From positions 1 through 64,000 of the forward strand of contig CANPGM010000009.1 in NCBI GenBank assembly GCA_947573605.1: a DNA stretch of 64,000 nt, read 5' to 3'. The translations under genes and the position numbers were made by a program. The notes below the pieces were generated by a model, which had not been told where the DNA came from, searched no databases, and was given only the letters and a program-made list of their open reading frames with translations. The DNA is from an uncultured Roseburia sp. GTDB lineage: Bacteria; Bacillota; Clostridia; Lachnospirales; Lachnospiraceae. Of this stretch, positions 1-9,515 are shown piece after piece (positions within the stretch are counted from its first letter, which is position 1; each line of letters opens with the position of its first letter).

Positions 1-104
1 GGTCAGAGCATTTAGAGAATCCGTTTGCCGGAACATACAGCGAGTGATATTTTGTACAATTTGCCAGCCAACAACCTAAAACCAGCCTTTTGACACCCGA
101 ATCA

Positions 105-139
105 TTATAGGAAACTGCGTCGTCAGACGCTTTTTTATT
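105..139 (+). repeat. Short copy of dispersed repeat, terminator-like
   Basis: The sequence TATAGGAAACTGCGTCGTC begins here and continues into a hairpin (GCGTC, loop GTCA, GACGC) followed by six T, so read on the + strand it can act as an intrinsic terminator for something upstream of the window. The same core opens the longer copies at 11327 and 42091. This copy lacks their second and third hairpins. In bases 1-104 I see no complete gene; a short open stretch ending in a stop at 45-47 could be the tail of a + strand gene entering from the left, but it is too short to judge. Confidence 0.6.
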
Positions 140-142
140 CAA

Positions 143-577
143 TCACATTTTTCCTGCTTCTTTCTGGCGAATTTTTTTGTTCATCTCTTTTGCCAGCTTC
201 TTATAATGAAATGAAAAGCCGAGCCAGAGCAGGAAAGCAAGCAGCAGTTCGATGAAAATCGAAAAAAGGCAGGTTTTCCATCCGAATGCAAGGGGAATCC
301 ATCCGACATTGAGTCCGACAATCAGATAAATGGCACATCCGATTCCCATGTGTATGATTACTTTAAGTGCATAAGGAAGTTTGTCGCTTGCATAAACAAT
401 GGATGGTAAGGAAAAACCGATTCCTACGATAATTGTTCCGACGGCCTGCCTGGTGAAGGTCCATTGTTCGAAAAATGCGCTTCCGCCCGTAATAAGATCA
501 AATACGACACCTAATGTTACAAAGATAATACATGCGATACAGATGCCCTGAAGAATTACTTTAATTAATGTTTTCAT
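143..577 (-). CDS. DUF3021-family membrane protein
   Basis: Small 144-residue integral membrane protein with four hydrophobic segments at about residues 6-28, 44-62, 68-90 and 100-122 and a basic, Lys-rich C-terminal tail. Its size, layout and position directly behind a stand-alone LytTR regulator fit the DUF3021 family, whose members are almost always encoded beside LytTR proteins. The biochemical role of the family is not established; the pairing suggests that the membrane protein controls or is controlled by the regulator. The gene starts 18 bases after the regulator stop, so the two form one operon. Confidence 0.8.
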   Translation of the reverse strand: MKTLIKVILQGICIACIIFVTLGVVFDLITGGSAFFEQWTFTRQAVGTIIVGIGFSLPSIVYASDKLPYALKVIIHMGIGCAIYLIVGLNVGWIPLAFGWKTCLFSIFIELLLAFLLWLGFSFHYKKLAKEMNKKIRQKEAGKM

Positions 578-595
578 ATGAGTCCCTTTCCCTTT

Positions 596-1030
596 CTATA
601 ACCCTAAATATTTTTTTAATTCAGGCAGATATTTTCTGGATATATAATCCTTTAATCCGTTTTTCAACAGAACCAGCATCGTTCCGTTGAAGGAGTATTC
701 TACCTGGTTTAGCTGCTTTAAGTTTATTACCGTAGATTTTGATATCTGCATAAAAGAGTCGCCGAGACGGTTCTTCATTTCATACAGACGCTTGCCTGAG
801 AAATATTTTTTCTGCTGGCAATATACGATAAGCTGTTCCTCCTCTATTCGCAGCATATAGATATCGGACGGTTTCAAAACGAATATCCGGTCGTTTTCCG
901 TAACGGTAATGACGTTATCCGAAGCAGATAGCTTATCAATAAGCTCCCGGATTTCATCCGTTACTTTATCGGCATAAATTTCGATATACGGTTCTTTGAT
1001 GTCCGGCGATATCTTTAGATCGACTTTCAT
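596..1030 (-). CDS. Stand-alone LytTR DNA-binding regulator
   Basis: 144-residue transcription regulator. Residues from about 40 to the end form a LytTR domain: a beta-rich region with the segment IYMLRIEEEQLIVYC, then the helix and recognition region RLGDSFMQISKSTVINLKQL, and the ending YISRKYLPELKKYLGL. There is no receiver domain, so unlike AgrA or LytR it is not a phosphorylated response regulator. It heads a two-gene operon with the DUF3021 membrane protein. Regulators of this arrangement are usually autoregulatory; no operator was identified here. Confidence 0.85.
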   Translation of the reverse strand: MKVDLKISPDIKEPYIEIYADKVTDEIRELIDKLSASDNVITVTENDRIFVLKPSDIYMLRIEEEQLIVYCQQKKYFSGKRLYEMKNRLGDSFMQISKSTVINLKQLNQVEYSFNGTMLVLLKNGLKDYISRKYLPELKKYLGL

Positions 1031-1264
1031 GTATGTTTCCCTCCCTTTTTGTTTTCTGTGCTAATCATATTATAAAAGGGCAAAGCTGTCAGTTCTTTTT
1101 CGGTAAGTGGAAAAAGAGGCGCCGTAAGATACAAGGAGGGTGCGGTAAAGACAAAAACCATATTGCAAACGGATTGAAAAAACGGGGGATATATGTTAGT
1201 ATGGTTGCAGAAAACAGATAAAATGCGTAATTTAATTATATGAAAGCGAGTGAGAAGGTTGACT

Positions 1265-2077
1265 GTGAAAGAACGGCAGCATCAGGAAGATTTACAGCGT
1301 TTGAGCAGCCTGCGTCCGATAGATGACGATTTTATGCGGTGTCTATTTAAAGATCATATTTTGCTGGCTGAACTTGTATTACGTATTATAACAGATAAGA
1401 GTGATTTGAAAGTTACTGAATGTCAGACCCAGAAAGATATAAAAAGACTGGCGGGATCGCGATCTATCTGTTTGGATGCCTATGGGACGGATTCAACCGG
1501 AAAAAAGTATGATCTGGAAATACAAAGAGAAGACAGAGGCGCGAACCCGCATCGAGCACGGTATCATGCCAGTGTCCTGGATGTTGAAAATCTGGATGCC
1601 GGCCAGGATTTTAAAGAATTGCCGGATACGTATACGATCTTTATTACGGAGAAAGATTTTTATGAAAAAGGAGAGCCTGTTTATCCGATTGAACGTATCA
1701 ATCTTGTGACAGGGAAGCCTTTTGAAGACGGGGAACATATTCTTTATGTAAACGGACAGTATCGAGGCGATTCCGAGATAGGGAAGCTTATGCATGATTT
1801 TAATTGTACAAAAGCGGATGAAATGAATTTTCAATTATTGGCGGAGCGAACAAGGTATCTGAAAGAAAATCCGGAAGGAGTGAGCGAAATGTGTAAAGTG
1901 ATGGAAGAGATGAGGGATGAATCTTTAAAGCAGGGAATAAAACAGGGTATAGAGGAAGGTATGAAAGAATCCGCACTTCGCATGCTTGCTGCAGGAAAAT
2001 ATGCGTTGGAGGAAATTGTCAATATTTCCGGGTTGTCTCCGGAAGAAGTGAATCGGTTAAAAGCAGATATAAAGTGA
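1265..2077 (+). CDS. Rpn-family PD-(D/E)XK nuclease (putative transposase-like)
   Basis: Protein of about 270 residues resembling the Rpn/PDDEXK_2 family of recombination-promoting nucleases. The segment LDAYGTDSTGKKYDLEIQRE near residues 70-90 has the Asp...Glu-x-Gln pattern of the PD-(D/E)XK core in this family. A charged, helical C-terminus with repeated GIKQGIEEG-type heptads and a final helix-turn-helix-like segment is also typical. The open frame extends upstream, but AGAAGG at 1253-1258 sits six bases before GTG 1265, which I take as the start. It is a single gene ending in a terminator. Lachnospiraceae carry many copies; their role is thought to be DNA cleavage linked to recombination rather than classical transposition. 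Confidence 0.8.
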   Translation: MKERQHQEDLQRLSSLRPIDDDFMRCLFKDHILLAELVLRIITDKSDLKVTECQTQKDIKRLAGSRSICLDAYGTDSTGKKYDLEIQREDRGANPHRARYHASVLDVENLDAGQDFKELPDTYTIFITEKDFYEKGEPVYPIERINLVTGKPFEDGEHILYVNGQYRGDSEIGKLMHDFNCTKADEMNFQLLAERTRYLKENPEGVSEMCKVMEEMRDESLKQGIKQGIEEGMKESALRMLAAGKYALEEIVNISGLSPEEVNRLKADIK

Positions 2078-2092
2078 TATTAGGTATTCAGG

Positions 2093-2126
2093 AACCGGGA
2101 GCCGGAGAAATGGTTTCCGGTTTTTT
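2093..2126 (+). terminator. Intrinsic terminator after the Rpn gene
   Basis: Stem AACCGGGAGCC pairs with GGTTTCCGGTT across a seven-base loop and runs into six T. Confidence 0.75.
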
Positions 2127-2294
2127 GTGTCAATGGGCGAGTTATGGCAGTTTCAAGCAATCATTTAGTAAAAATATCACGGATTCAAGCAGCAATTGAT
2201 GTTCTGAAACAAAAAAATCTGTTACACTAAAGCTGTCAATCGAAAGCGCCGGCAATCCTCGAATGACAGATATTATGAAAGAGAGGAAACGAAT

Positions 2295-3026
2295 ATGTTT
2301 GATACAAGAAAAACAGGAGCAATGATAAAAGAGGCAAGAATTGCACAGAATATGACACAGATGGGGCTTGCGGATGAAATGCAGGTAAGCTTTCAGGCAG
2401 TTTCTAATTGGGAAAGAGGCAATTCCCTGCCCGATATTGCAAAAATCGGTCAGCTTTGTCAGGTTCTTCATATCAGTGTAGAGGAGCTTTTGGGAGTAAG
2501 CGATACCGCAAAAGCGCTTCAAAAAGTAATGCAAAAAGAAGAAGGAGAGAGTGACGAGTCAATTGAAATGAAGGATATCTGCAAAGTGATTCCTCTTGTA
2601 CCGCCCCAAAAGGCAAAAGAGCTGGTTGATGATAATATAATGGAAGAAAACGGTGTTTGTATAGCCGAGCTTATCGCAGTGGCTCCCTTTTTAGACAGTG
2701 AATATCTTGAGAAGCTGATAGAGAAAGCAGACGTAAGGAGCTTAAGTGAAATAGTAGGATTGGCGCCTCATATGGACGACGAGGCATTGGAACGACTGGT
2801 ATTGAAAGCTGACGTAAAGGATTTGGAAGGGTGCATTGCGCTGGCGCCGTTTTTAAATGACGAAGCGCTGGATAAGCTAATTGAAAATCAGATACAGAGC
2901 GGACAGTTCTGCAGTACGCCGGAACTTTATCCGTTTTTATCGGATCAGTGTTTGAAAAAGCTTTCTTCTTATTTTGTTGAAAAAAACGATTTGGCGGCGC
3001 TGCGGGAGCTGATGCCGTTCTGCTAA
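2295..3026 (+). CDS. XRE-family regulator with C-terminal helical repeats
   Basis: 243 residues. Residues 8-62 are a Cro/C1-type helix-turn-helix (IKEARIAQNMTQMGLADEM, then VSFQAVSNWERGNSLPDI). After a short linker, residues from about 115 to 220 consist of repeated helical units of roughly 28-30 residues built around the pattern IAxLAPFLDDEALEKLIEKA, seen four times with variations (APFLDSEYLEKLI, APHMDDEALERLV, APFLNDEALDKLI, and a weaker last unit). These resemble HEAT/armadillo-like helical repeats and would make a sensing or protein-binding solenoid. The gene stands alone between two terminators. The target is unknown; DNA binding is secure from the motif, the repeat function is inference. 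Confidence 0.75.
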   Translation: MFDTRKTGAMIKEARIAQNMTQMGLADEMQVSFQAVSNWERGNSLPDIAKIGQLCQVLHISVEELLGVSDTAKALQKVMQKEEGESDESIEMKDICKVIPLVPPQKAKELVDDNIMEENGVCIAELIAVAPFLDSEYLEKLIEKADVRSLSEIVGLAPHMDDEALERLVLKADVKDLEGCIALAPFLNDEALDKLIENQIQSGQFCSTPELYPFLSDQCLKKLSSYFVEKNDLAALRELMPFC

Positions 3027-3032
3027 AGGCGT

Positions 3033-3069
3033 CCCTGCCGCATATTTGCGGCGGGGAATCTCTTTTTTT
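3033..3069 (+). terminator. Intrinsic terminator after the XRE gene
   Basis: Nine-pair stem CCCTGCCGC / GCGGCGGGG with a six-base loop, followed a few bases later by a run of seven T. Confidence 0.8.
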
Positions 3070-3231
3070 GCGCGAAATCCCGTCCCTCATTGAGTGTATA
3101 CAAGGTGCCTGACATAATATAGCGGAAATTGTGGTATTAATATCATAATATAAGAATGCAGGAAAAGTGATAGCGTGAAAACTGCAAAGATGATATAATA
3201 GGCGCATATGGCACAAAAAGGGAGGAATGAT

Positions 3232-4995
3232 ATGGATATATTCGGAATACTGGAACTTATCGGCGGCCTGGCGCTGTTTTTATACGGAATGAACGTTATG
3301 GGCGGCGGCCTTGAAAAGATGTCAGGCGGGAGGCTGGAACGGATTTTAAAAGGTTTAACATCTAACCCAATTAAAGCAGTGCTTTTGGGTGCGGGGGTAA
3401 CCGCTGTGATACAATCTTCATCTGCTACAACTGTAATGGTAGTAGGTTTTGTTAATTCCGGGATTATGAAATTTTCTCAGGCAATCGGAATTATTATGGG
3501 GGCAAACGTAGGGACAACAATAACCTCATGGTTATTAAGTCTGACCGGTATCAGCGATTCAAGCGGAATCCTGTTAAGACTTTTAAAACCAAGCTCTTTT
3601 TCGCCGCTTCTGGCATTCCTGGGCGTACTTTTTTATCTATCCGGGAAAAGCGATAAGAAGAGAATTACAGGAGAGATTCTGCTTGGTTTTGCCGTACTGA
3701 TGACAGGTATGGAGGCTATGAGCGGAGCGGTAAAGCCTTTGGCGGATGTGCCTGAATTTACAAATATATTACTGATGTTTCGTAATCCGATTTTAGGCGT
3801 ACTGGCCGGAATGATCTTAACGGCGGTGATTCAGAGTTCGTCGGCTTCTGTCGGAATCCTTCAGGCGCTGTCTGTGACAGGTGCGTTTACGGTCGGTTCC
3901 GTCGTTCCGATAATTCTTGGACAGAATATCGGAACCTGCGTTACGGCGATTATTTCGGCAATCGGCGCAAACAGAGATGCCAAACGGACGGCTGCAGTTC
4001 ATTTGTATTTTAATTTAATAGGAACAATTCTGTTTCTTATACTGTTTTATCTTGGAAATGCAATCCTTCATTATTCTTTTATTGACAATATAGTCGGTGC
4101 GGGGGGAATTGCCCTGATTCACAGTATTTTTAATATCTTTACGACGGTGCTGCTGCTTCCGTTTGTGCATAGCTTAGAGAGGCTTGCGTACCTTACCATA
4201 CCGCTTGCCTCGGAGGAAAAGGAAAACCGAGACGAAACTTTTGCCGTATTGGACGAGCGGTTTTTAAACACTCCTGCTTTTGCAGTGGCGCAATGCCGGT
4301 CCTTGATTAAGGAAATGGGCGTTCTGGCGAAAGACAGTTTTATAGAGGCGATGGAGGTAGTAAAGCAGCCTACAAAAGAAGGTATTGCATCGGTTATCGA
4401 CAAGGAAAACAGAGTGGATGTTTATGACGATAAAATCAGGGCTTACCTGATCCGACTTAACGGAGAGAATCTTTCATACGCGGACAGTATTAAAGTTACT
4501 TCGCTTCTCCACTGTCTGACCGATTTCGAACGTATTTCGGATCATGCGGAAAATGTGGCGGAATGTGCAAAGCAAATATTAAAAGAAGATTTAAAATTCT
4601 CGAAAAAGGCGCAGGAAGAAATGAATGTATACTCTGAGGCGCTTACCGATATTTTAAATCGGACGACAAATGCATTTGTAGAAGATGATGAAAGACTTGC
4701 AAGGTCCGTTGAGCCGCTGGAAGAAGTAATTGATAAATTGAATAAGACAATAAAAAAACATCATATGAAACGGCTTGGAAAGGGGAAATGTACGGTTGGT
4801 ATGGGATTGATTTTGTCCGATCTGGCGATGAACTACGAACGGGCAGCGGACCATTGCTCGAATATTGCAGTTTATATGATGCAGCTTAAGGACGGCCAGA
4901 TTGAAGAGCACAGTTTTACGGAACAGATGGACGCGGCGGAAAGCGCAGAGTTTACAAGACAGGTAGAGAAATACAGAGAAAAATATCAGTTATAA
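3232..4995 (+). CDS. Na+/phosphate cotransporter family protein with PhoU-like tail
   Basis: 587-residue NptA/YjbB-like symporter predicted to bring in or export phosphate with sodium. The membrane half contains the two inverted repeats typical of the family, each marked by a QSSSA motif (QSSSATTVMVVGF and QSSSASVGILQAL), with about eight to nine membrane segments up to residue 320. Residues from about 350 to 570 are soluble and helical, like PhoU. The frame opens at 3208, but GGGAGG six bases before ATG 3232 decides the start. A TATAAT box lies at 3194-3199. Transcribed alone. Confidence 0.9.
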   Translation: MDIFGILELIGGLALFLYGMNVMGGGLEKMSGGRLERILKGLTSNPIKAVLLGAGVTAVIQSSSATTVMVVGFVNSGIMKFSQAIGIIMGANVGTTITSWLLSLTGISDSSGILLRLLKPSSFSPLLAFLGVLFYLSGKSDKKRITGEILLGFAVLMTGMEAMSGAVKPLADVPEFTNILLMFRNPILGVLAGMILTAVIQSSSASVGILQALSVTGAFTVGSVVPIILGQNIGTCVTAIISAIGANRDAKRTAAVHLYFNLIGTILFLILFYLGNAILHYSFIDNIVGAGGIALIHSIFNIFTTVLLLPFVHSLERLAYLTIPLASEEKENRDETFAVLDERFLNTPAFAVAQCRSLIKEMGVLAKDSFIEAMEVVKQPTKEGIASVIDKENRVDVYDDKIRAYLIRLNGENLSYADSIKVTSLLHCLTDFERISDHAENVAECAKQILKEDLKFSKKAQEEMNVYSEALTDILNRTTNAFVEDDERLARSVEPLEEVIDKLNKTIKKHHMKRLGKGKCTVGMGLILSDLAMNYERAADHCSNIAVYMMQLKDGQIEEHSFTEQMDAAESAEFTRQVEKYREKYQL

Positions 4996-5062
4996 AAGTA
5001 AGTTGTAATTCGGCATGGATACGATAAGTTTCTTTTAATGGTTTTTTAGGGGGAGGGTATTT

Positions 5063-6178
5063 ATGAAAAAAGTACGATTTGTTCTTGTCGGCGCAGGGTG
5101 GAGAGCGCTTTATTATGTGCGGATTGCAAAGGCTTTACCGCAGTATTTTGAACTGTGCGCGGTATTTTGCAGAACGGAGGAAAAAGCAAAAGCGCTTGCA
5201 GCGTCTAACAGTGTTCATACGACAGTTTCGATGGAAGAATGCCAAAGACTCCGGCCGGATTTTGTTGTTGTAGCTGTAAAAAAAGAAGCAATCGCAGCAG
5301 TTTCGGAGGAATGGCTGAACAACGGTTTTGCGGTGTTAAGTGAAACCCCGGCTTCCCTTGATTTGTCGGTATTGCATCATCTATGGGAATTAAAAAACAG
5401 CCGCGGATTTAAAATGTGCGTGGCAGAACAATACAGGTTTTATCCGGTTTATCAGACAATGCTAAACGTTCTTGACAAAGGGTTAATCGGTGATCCGGTA
5501 AACGTAACCATTTCGCTTGCTCACGAATACCACGGAGCAAGTCTGATACGAGCGTTTTTACGGGAAGGCATTCGGACTCCGTTTGAAGTATCGGCAAAAG
5601 AATATGCATTTCCTACAACAGAGACGCTAAACCGCTACGAACGGATTACAGACGGCAGAATAGCAGAGAAAAAAAGAATGCTGGCTGCTTTTACGTTTGC
5701 AGACGGAAAGGCGGCATTTTATGATTTTGATTCCGAACAGTACCGTTCGCCTATCAGAAATCATTATATTAAGGTACAGGGATGCCGCGGAGAAATGAAA
5801 GACGAGGTATTTTATTACCTGGACGGGAACAATGAGCCGATCTGCGAACCGCTCCGAATTTCGGAACAAAAATTATGCGGCGAACCGGAATACGCAGGGC
5901 TTATCGGCTTGTCGGAGATTACCGGAATCACGTTTCACGGAACAGAGGTCTATACGCCGGTGTTCGGTCTGTGCAACCTCGCGCCGGATGAGACTGCCAT
6001 TGCTCATGTGATGCTGGATATGGCGTTATATGTAAGAGAGGAAAAGGAGCCGGATTATCCGCTGGAATATGCGCTTCAGGATGCATATATGGCGATTCTT
6101 ATGAAAGAATCGGCTCAGCGGGGCGAAGTGATAAAAAGTACGGCTCAGCCGTGGCAGATTTATAAAAGAGAGGAATAA
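5063..6178 (+). CDS. Gfo/Idh/MocA-family oxidoreductase
   Basis: 371-residue NAD(P)-dependent dehydrogenase-like protein. The N-terminus has the dinucleotide-binding strand-loop FVLVGAGWRA followed by AVFCRTEEKAKALA, as in the Gfo/Idh/MocA fold. The catalytic-region motif is ETPASLDL, where the usual E-K-P lysine is replaced by Thr, and AEQYRFYP follows. Loss of the canonical EKP lysine suggests an altered or non-catalytic role. Substrate unknown, probably a sugar derivative. It is followed two bases later by the SNF2 helicase and then the O-antigen-ligase-like gene, so the three appear co-transcribed although no functional link is obvious. Confidence 0.8.
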   Translation: MKKVRFVLVGAGWRALYYVRIAKALPQYFELCAVFCRTEEKAKALAASNSVHTTVSMEECQRLRPDFVVVAVKKEAIAAVSEEWLNNGFAVLSETPASLDLSVLHHLWELKNSRGFKMCVAEQYRFYPVYQTMLNVLDKGLIGDPVNVTISLAHEYHGASLIRAFLREGIRTPFEVSAKEYAFPTTETLNRYERITDGRIAEKKRMLAAFTFADGKAAFYDFDSEQYRSPIRNHYIKVQGCRGEMKDEVFYYLDGNNEPICEPLRISEQKLCGEPEYAGLIGLSEITGITFHGTEVYTPVFGLCNLAPDETAIAHVMLDMALYVREEKEPDYPLEYALQDAYMAILMKESAQRGEVIKSTAQPWQIYKREE

Positions 6179-6180
6179 GT

Positions 6181-9100
6181 ATGTTTTCTGTTTCGGATAT
6201 CAGAACGGAGGCGTATGCGACGTCCTACAGTCGCGGAAGGCAGTTATATGAAAAAGGGGCCGTTTTCGATTTTTCGTACGAGATGTATCTTTCGGAAGAG
6301 GTTCCGTATGCAGATATAACAGCGAAGGTTCGAGGCTCCCAACAAAACGAATATCGGGTGACGGAAACGATAGATGAAGAGTTTGAAGAGATTTCATCCT
6401 ATAAATGTGAATGCGAAGCGTTTTATCATTATGGCGGATTATGTAAGCACTGTGTTGCAGTTGCGCTTACATATGTAAATTGTCGTGCTCCGTTGGAAAT
6501 ATTGCGGCTAAAACAGGGCTCTACAGAAGAGTTTGTAGAAACTTTCACTTCGGTGGAGAAACTGAAAACCGCAAATGCATTGAAGAATCTTTTAAATCAG
6601 TACTCTCTAAAGGCAAGTTCGAAATACATGCTTCCGGAATCCGTTTACGGAAAAGTGGAGTTAGAGCCTCACTTTGAGATGAATTACAGTTATGCTAAGG
6701 TAGAATTTAAAATCGGTGTTGACACAAAATACGTTTTAAAAAATATTACGGCGTTTTTGGAGTCTTTAAATGCAAACGAAAAGGTACGCTATGGGAAAAA
6801 ACTGGAATTCTATCATCATATGGATGCATTTACAGAGTTTTCAAAACGGATTATCCTTTTTTTACAACAGGCGCTTGAGGATAAGAAACGGTTGAGTAAG
6901 TCTCATGTATATTATGTGTATTCCGGCGGCATTGAACGTACGCTGGAACTGGATGCGACCGGAATCGATCGTTTTTTTGAAGCGGTGGGAACGGAGCCGT
7001 TTCACGGAAATTTCGGCTATTCGGATGCGGATTCTTACAGAATTTCGGAAGAAGTGAAAACGCCGAAACTTACGATTAAAGCCGGTGCAGCGGGCGTTTT
7101 TCTTGTAATGGAACCGATGATGATCGTGGAAGGAAACCGTTACTATTATACTTACGAGGACGGCATAATTACACGGCTCAATCCCTTTCTGAAAAAACGG
7201 TTATCGGATTTTTTTGACTTTTTGTATCGTCAGCAGTCGGGCGGCGACTGCTATATTGCACCGGCGGAACTGCCGATGTTCTGCAGAGATATGATGCCGT
7301 TGCTTCAAAAAGGATTTCAGGTAATTTCAGAAGGATTTGATGAATCGCTTTATGTTCCTCCGAAGCCGGAGTTTGAACTTTATCTGGACAGGCAGGATCA
7401 TGTGACTGTCGGTGCAAAACTAATGTCTGTTTATGGCGAACAAAAGTATAATGTTTTGGAAAAAATAAAACCGGGGGAAGTGCGTGATATATCGGAAGAG
7501 CTTCGGATAAAAACGCTGGCCGAACCTTACTTTAACGATAAAGATCCGACGGGCACTTTGTTTGTTCTGACTAAAAACGAGGATCTTTTGTATCATTTGC
7601 TTGCAGGCGGGTTGCAGAGGCTAAGCGGACATATGACGATTTATACGTCCGAGGATTTTCGGAGCATGAAAGTAACCCCCGCTCCGTCCGTTACGGTAGG
7701 AGTATCATTAAAAAGCGATCTGCTGGAACTGAGAATACAGTCAAAGGAGTTAAAGCAGGAAGAACTTGCCTATCTCCTGTCAAAATATGACCGGAAGAAA
7801 AAATATATCCGTCTGAAAAACGGAGACTTTCTGGATTTGTCAAGCCACGGGATCACATCATTGGCGGAGCTGAGCCAGGATTTGCACTTGAAGGAATCGG
7901 ATTTGAAAAAAGGTACGGTTATTGTACCAAAGTACCGCGCAATGTACTTAGACGCGGCTTTAAAAAACACACAGCTTTTATCGGTGGAAAAGAATCGTGA
8001 CTTTAAAGGCATGGTGCGGAATATGAAAACCATCGAGGACAGTGATTTTGAGGTTCCGGAATCTCTGAAGGAAATTATGCGGAGCTATCAAAAAGAAGGC
8101 TTTCTGTGGCTGAAAACACTGCGGGAGAATGGGTTCGGCGGAATTCTTGCGGACGATATGGGACTTGGTAAAACACTTCAGGTGATAAGCCTTCTGCTGT
8201 CGGAACAGCACGAAGCTGCCGCAGGAGAAAAAATAAAGAGACGTTCTCTGATTATCTGTCCCGCCTCGCTGGTCTATAACTGGAAGAAAGAAATGGAGCG
8301 TTTCGCACCGGAATTGAGCGCGGTAACTATTACCGGGAATGCCGCAGAGCGAAAAGAGATCATTTTATCATCAACAGAGGGACAGATTTTAATTACCTCG
8401 TACGATCTTTTAAAACGTGATATTAAAAATTATCAGGACATTACATTTGCAGTCCAAGTGATCGACGAAGCGCAGTATATTAAAAATGCAGGGACACAGG
8501 CCGCAAAGGGCGTCAAACAGATTACGGCTGCTTTTAAGCTGGCTTTGACCGGAACGCCGATTGAAAACAGACTGAGCGAATTATGGAGTATTTTTGACTA
8601 TCTGATGCCGGGCTTTTTATATTCGTATCAGCGTTTTCGTGAGGAATTGGAGGCGCCGATTGTTGTGAATCAGGACGAAAACAAGACGGAACGCTTACAG
8701 CGTATGATCCGACCCTTTATTTTAAGGCGCTTAAAGAGCGACGTATTAAAGGATTTGCCGGAAAAACTTGAGGAGAACGTATATGCAAAGCTTGAGGGCG
8801 AGCAGATGCGTCTTTATGAAGCGCATGTGCAGCAGATGAAACAAATGTTGGATAAAACGACGGACGAGGAATTTCATTCTAATAAAATTCAAATTCTTGC
8901 GGAGCTGACGAAGCTGCGGCAGATATGCTGCGACCCGGCTCTTTTATATGAAGGATACGACGGGGGTTCGGCAAAGACGGACATGTGTCTGGAATTGATT
9001 GAAAATGCCGTAAACGGCGGACATAAGGTACTTTTATTTTCCCAGTTTACAACAATGCTCGATCGTCTTGCAGAACGTCTCAGAAATTCGGGAATTGCCT

Positions 9101-9513
9101 ATTATATGCTGACCGGTTCCGTAAATAAGGAAAAGCGTATGCAAATGGTAGAAAGTTTTGATAAAGATGCGGTTTCTGTCTTCTGTATCTCCTTAAAAGC
9201 CGGCGGTACGGGACTTAATCTGACTGCTGCGGATATTGTTATTCACTATGATCCGTGGTGGAATGTAGCGGTGCAGAATCAGGCGACCGACCGCGCTCAC
9301 CGAATCGGCCAAAAGAATATCGTCACTGTTTACAAGCTGGTTTCACAGGGGACAATTGAAGAAAAAATCATTACGATTCAGGAACGGAAAAAGATGCTTT
9401 CGGAGCAGGTGCTGGGCGCAGAAGGCATAGATTCCGTTAGCTTTACGAGAGAGGAACTTCTTGAAATGCTTACTGCCGAAAACGACGGCCTTCTTATATC
9501 GCAGCGGGTGTAA
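6181..9513 (+). CDS. SWIM zinc-finger SNF2-family helicase
   Basis: 1110-residue Swi2/Snf2 ATPase. A SWIM finger (CxC...CKHCVAVAL) lies at residues 79-100. A long middle domain of little-known type follows. The helicase core begins near residue 620: Walker A in ADDMGLGKTLQ at about 658-667, Walker B DEAQ at about 762, LTGTPIENR near 800, and the C-terminal helicase lobe with SLKAGGTGLNLT and QNQATDRAHRIGQ near 1032. This is the common HepA-like bacterial form with an N-terminal SWIM domain. The expected role is ATP-driven remodelling of DNA-protein complexes such as stalled RNA polymerase. The start follows the previous stop by two bases. Confidence 0.92.
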   Translation: MFSVSDIRTEAYATSYSRGRQLYEKGAVFDFSYEMYLSEEVPYADITAKVRGSQQNEYRVTETIDEEFEEISSYKCECEAFYHYGGLCKHCVAVALTYVNCRAPLEILRLKQGSTEEFVETFTSVEKLKTANALKNLLNQYSLKASSKYMLPESVYGKVELEPHFEMNYSYAKVEFKIGVDTKYVLKNITAFLESLNANEKVRYGKKLEFYHHMDAFTEFSKRIILFLQQALEDKKRLSKSHVYYVYSGGIERTLELDATGIDRFFEAVGTEPFHGNFGYSDADSYRISEEVKTPKLTIKAGAAGVFLVMEPMMIVEGNRYYYTYEDGIITRLNPFLKKRLSDFFDFLYRQQSGGDCYIAPAELPMFCRDMMPLLQKGFQVISEGFDESLYVPPKPEFELYLDRQDHVTVGAKLMSVYGEQKYNVLEKIKPGEVRDISEELRIKTLAEPYFNDKDPTGTLFVLTKNEDLLYHLLAGGLQRLSGHMTIYTSEDFRSMKVTPAPSVTVGVSLKSDLLELRIQSKELKQEELAYLLSKYDRKKKYIRLKNGDFLDLSSHGITSLAELSQDLHLKESDLKKGTVIVPKYRAMYLDAALKNTQLLSVEKNRDFKGMVRNMKTIEDSDFEVPESLKEIMRSYQKEGFLWLKTLRENGFGGILADDMGLGKTLQVISLLLSEQHEAAAGEKIKRRSLIICPASLVYNWKKEMERFAPELSAVTITGNAAERKEIILSSTEGQILITSYDLLKRDIKNYQDITFAVQVIDEAQYIKNAGTQAAKGVKQITAAFKLALTGTPIENRLSELWSIFDYLMPGFLYSYQRFREELEAPIVVNQDENKTERLQRMIRPFILRRLKSDVLKDLPEKLEENVYAKLEGEQMRLYEAHVQQMKQMLDKTTDEEFHSNKIQILAELTKLRQICCDPALLYEGYDGGSAKTDMCLELIENAVNGGHKVLLFSQFTTMLDRLAERLRNSGIAYYMLTGSVNKEKRMQMVESFDKDAVSVFCISLKAGGTGLNLTAADIVIHYDPWWNVAVQNQATDRAHRIGQKNIVTVYKLVSQGTIEEKIITIQERKKMLSEQVLGAEGIDSVSFTREELLEMLTAENDGLLISQRV

Positions 9514-9515
9514 GT

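Noticed and set aside
1033-1221. Small + strand frame of 62 codons between LytTR and Rpn genes
   Set aside because: No ribosome site, unlikely composition, and it overlaps the probable promoter region of the LytTR operon.
1265-2077. Rpn gene considered as an insertion-sequence transposase
   Set aside because: No terminal inverted repeats or target duplication around it; it is a stand-alone PD-(D/E)XK family gene.
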